From Alphaproteobacteria bacterium (GTDB lineage: Bacteria; Pseudomonadota; Alphaproteobacteria; Micavibrionales; Micavibrionaceae), in NCBI GenBank assembly GCA_020443075.1, contig JAGRIU010000024.1, positions 1-44,067 of the forward strand: 44,067 nt of DNA, in the 5' to 3' direction. Within the stretch, counting starts at the first letter, position 1, and every line of letters begins with the position of its first letter. The notes below the pieces were generated by a model. The model made no database searches. It saw nothing but the letters and a program-made list of their open reading frames with translations, and had not been told where the DNA came from. The position numbers were made by a program, and so were the translations under genes. Below are positions 43,963 through 44,067 of the stretch, one piece after another.

Positions 43963-44067
43963 CTAGGGCCGCCAATGCAAAAAACCAGAAAGCAAATCCA
44001 ATCCGGCCTGCTGGCTTTTCTCGGGGTGAAACTGCACGCCGAGAATATTATCGCGCCCCACAATAGC
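43963..44067 (-). CDS. hisH: HisH glutaminase subunit, C-terminal end (runs off the right edge)
   Basis: The last 34 codons of a minus-strand gene read [20 protein letters not shown]... ending in a TAG stop. [10 protein letters not shown] contains the catalytic His and Glu of the class I glutamine amidotransferase triad, and the ending is typical of HisH. It supplies ammonia to HisF. The rest lies outside the window. Confidence 0.93.
   Translation of the reverse strand, partial: AIVGRDNILGVQFHPEKSQQAGLDLLSGFLHWRP

Noticed and set aside
1..44067. tRNA, rRNA, CRISPR arrays, transposases, phage or plasmid genes
   Set aside because: No cloverleaf, direct-repeat array, IS-type terminal repeats with transposase or integrase signature was seen by eye; a tRNAscan/CRISPR search would be needed to be certain.

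Overview
The window looks like chromosomal DNA of an alphaproteobacterium. The evidence is lineage-typical families (DUF3576 lipoprotein beside leuS, TIGR02300/FYDLN acidic protein, complex I NDUFA9-like protein, surA-rsmA, fabD/fabG, hisH-hisA-hisF-hisE) and a Gram-negative envelope (porin, LptE, SurA, Tad pseudopilins). Base composition is moderate, with GCC/CGC-rich coding and AT-rich gaps. A Micavibrio- or Rhodospirillales-like host is an inference only. I found no tRNA, rRNA, CRISPR, transposase, phage or plasmid gene, so this is mainly a housekeeping region with small orphan genes scattered in it.

Layout. 1-3.3 kb: a partial unknown gene, a conserved hypothetical, a YggS-type PLP protein and a porin with a clear terminator. 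3.3-8.1 kb: a tight + strand run of DUF3576 lipoprotein, GT25 glycosyltransferase, leuS, an ArsC-like protein and lptE. 8.2-8.9 kb: two small ORFs, a terminator and a palindromic element. 8.9-12.5 kb: an alpha/beta hydrolase, then cysteine desulfurase, 2Fe-2S ferredoxin and mnmA, which form a sulfur-transfer set for tRNA thiolation. 12.6-17.2 kb: a hypothetical, asnB plus a GT4 glycosyltransferase, and a lone DsbD N-terminal-type protein. 17.4-21.3 kb: gmk, then on the minus strand an NDUFA9-like reductase, surA, rsmA and a MraZ-like protein. 21.5-22.9 kb: three orphan hypotheticals. 22.9-26.4 kb: a beta-oxidation pair. 26.6-28.0 kb: TIGR02300 and prmA. 28.0-31.0 kb: a secreted Cys protein, fabG and fabD, with an opposite-strand gene wedged between the fab genes. 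31.3-35.4 kb: a small orphan, comM, a LysE-type transporter, an orphan, a HIT protein and panD. 35.4-40.3 kb: six minus-strand Tad genes (four TadE-like pseudopilins, two TadG-like). 40.4-44.1 kb: hisE, hisF, an orphan, hisA, an opposite-strand orphan, GNAT and partial hisH.

Most notable points. hisF carries an in-frame palindromic repeat of about 69 bp that adds roughly 27 residues just after a catalytic Asp. The cysteine desulfurase contains a 15-bp tandem repeat coding for a proline-rich pentapeptide array. The fab and his clusters are broken up by small orphan genes, three of which have strong promoters of their own. Several genes (cysteine desulfurase, mnmA, panD, orphan at 22508) look leaderless. 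Several convergent gene pairs have abutting or interlocked stop codons. No clearly new multi-gene system is evident. The best candidates for something undescribed are the compact Tad pseudopilin set and the coding palindrome in hisF.
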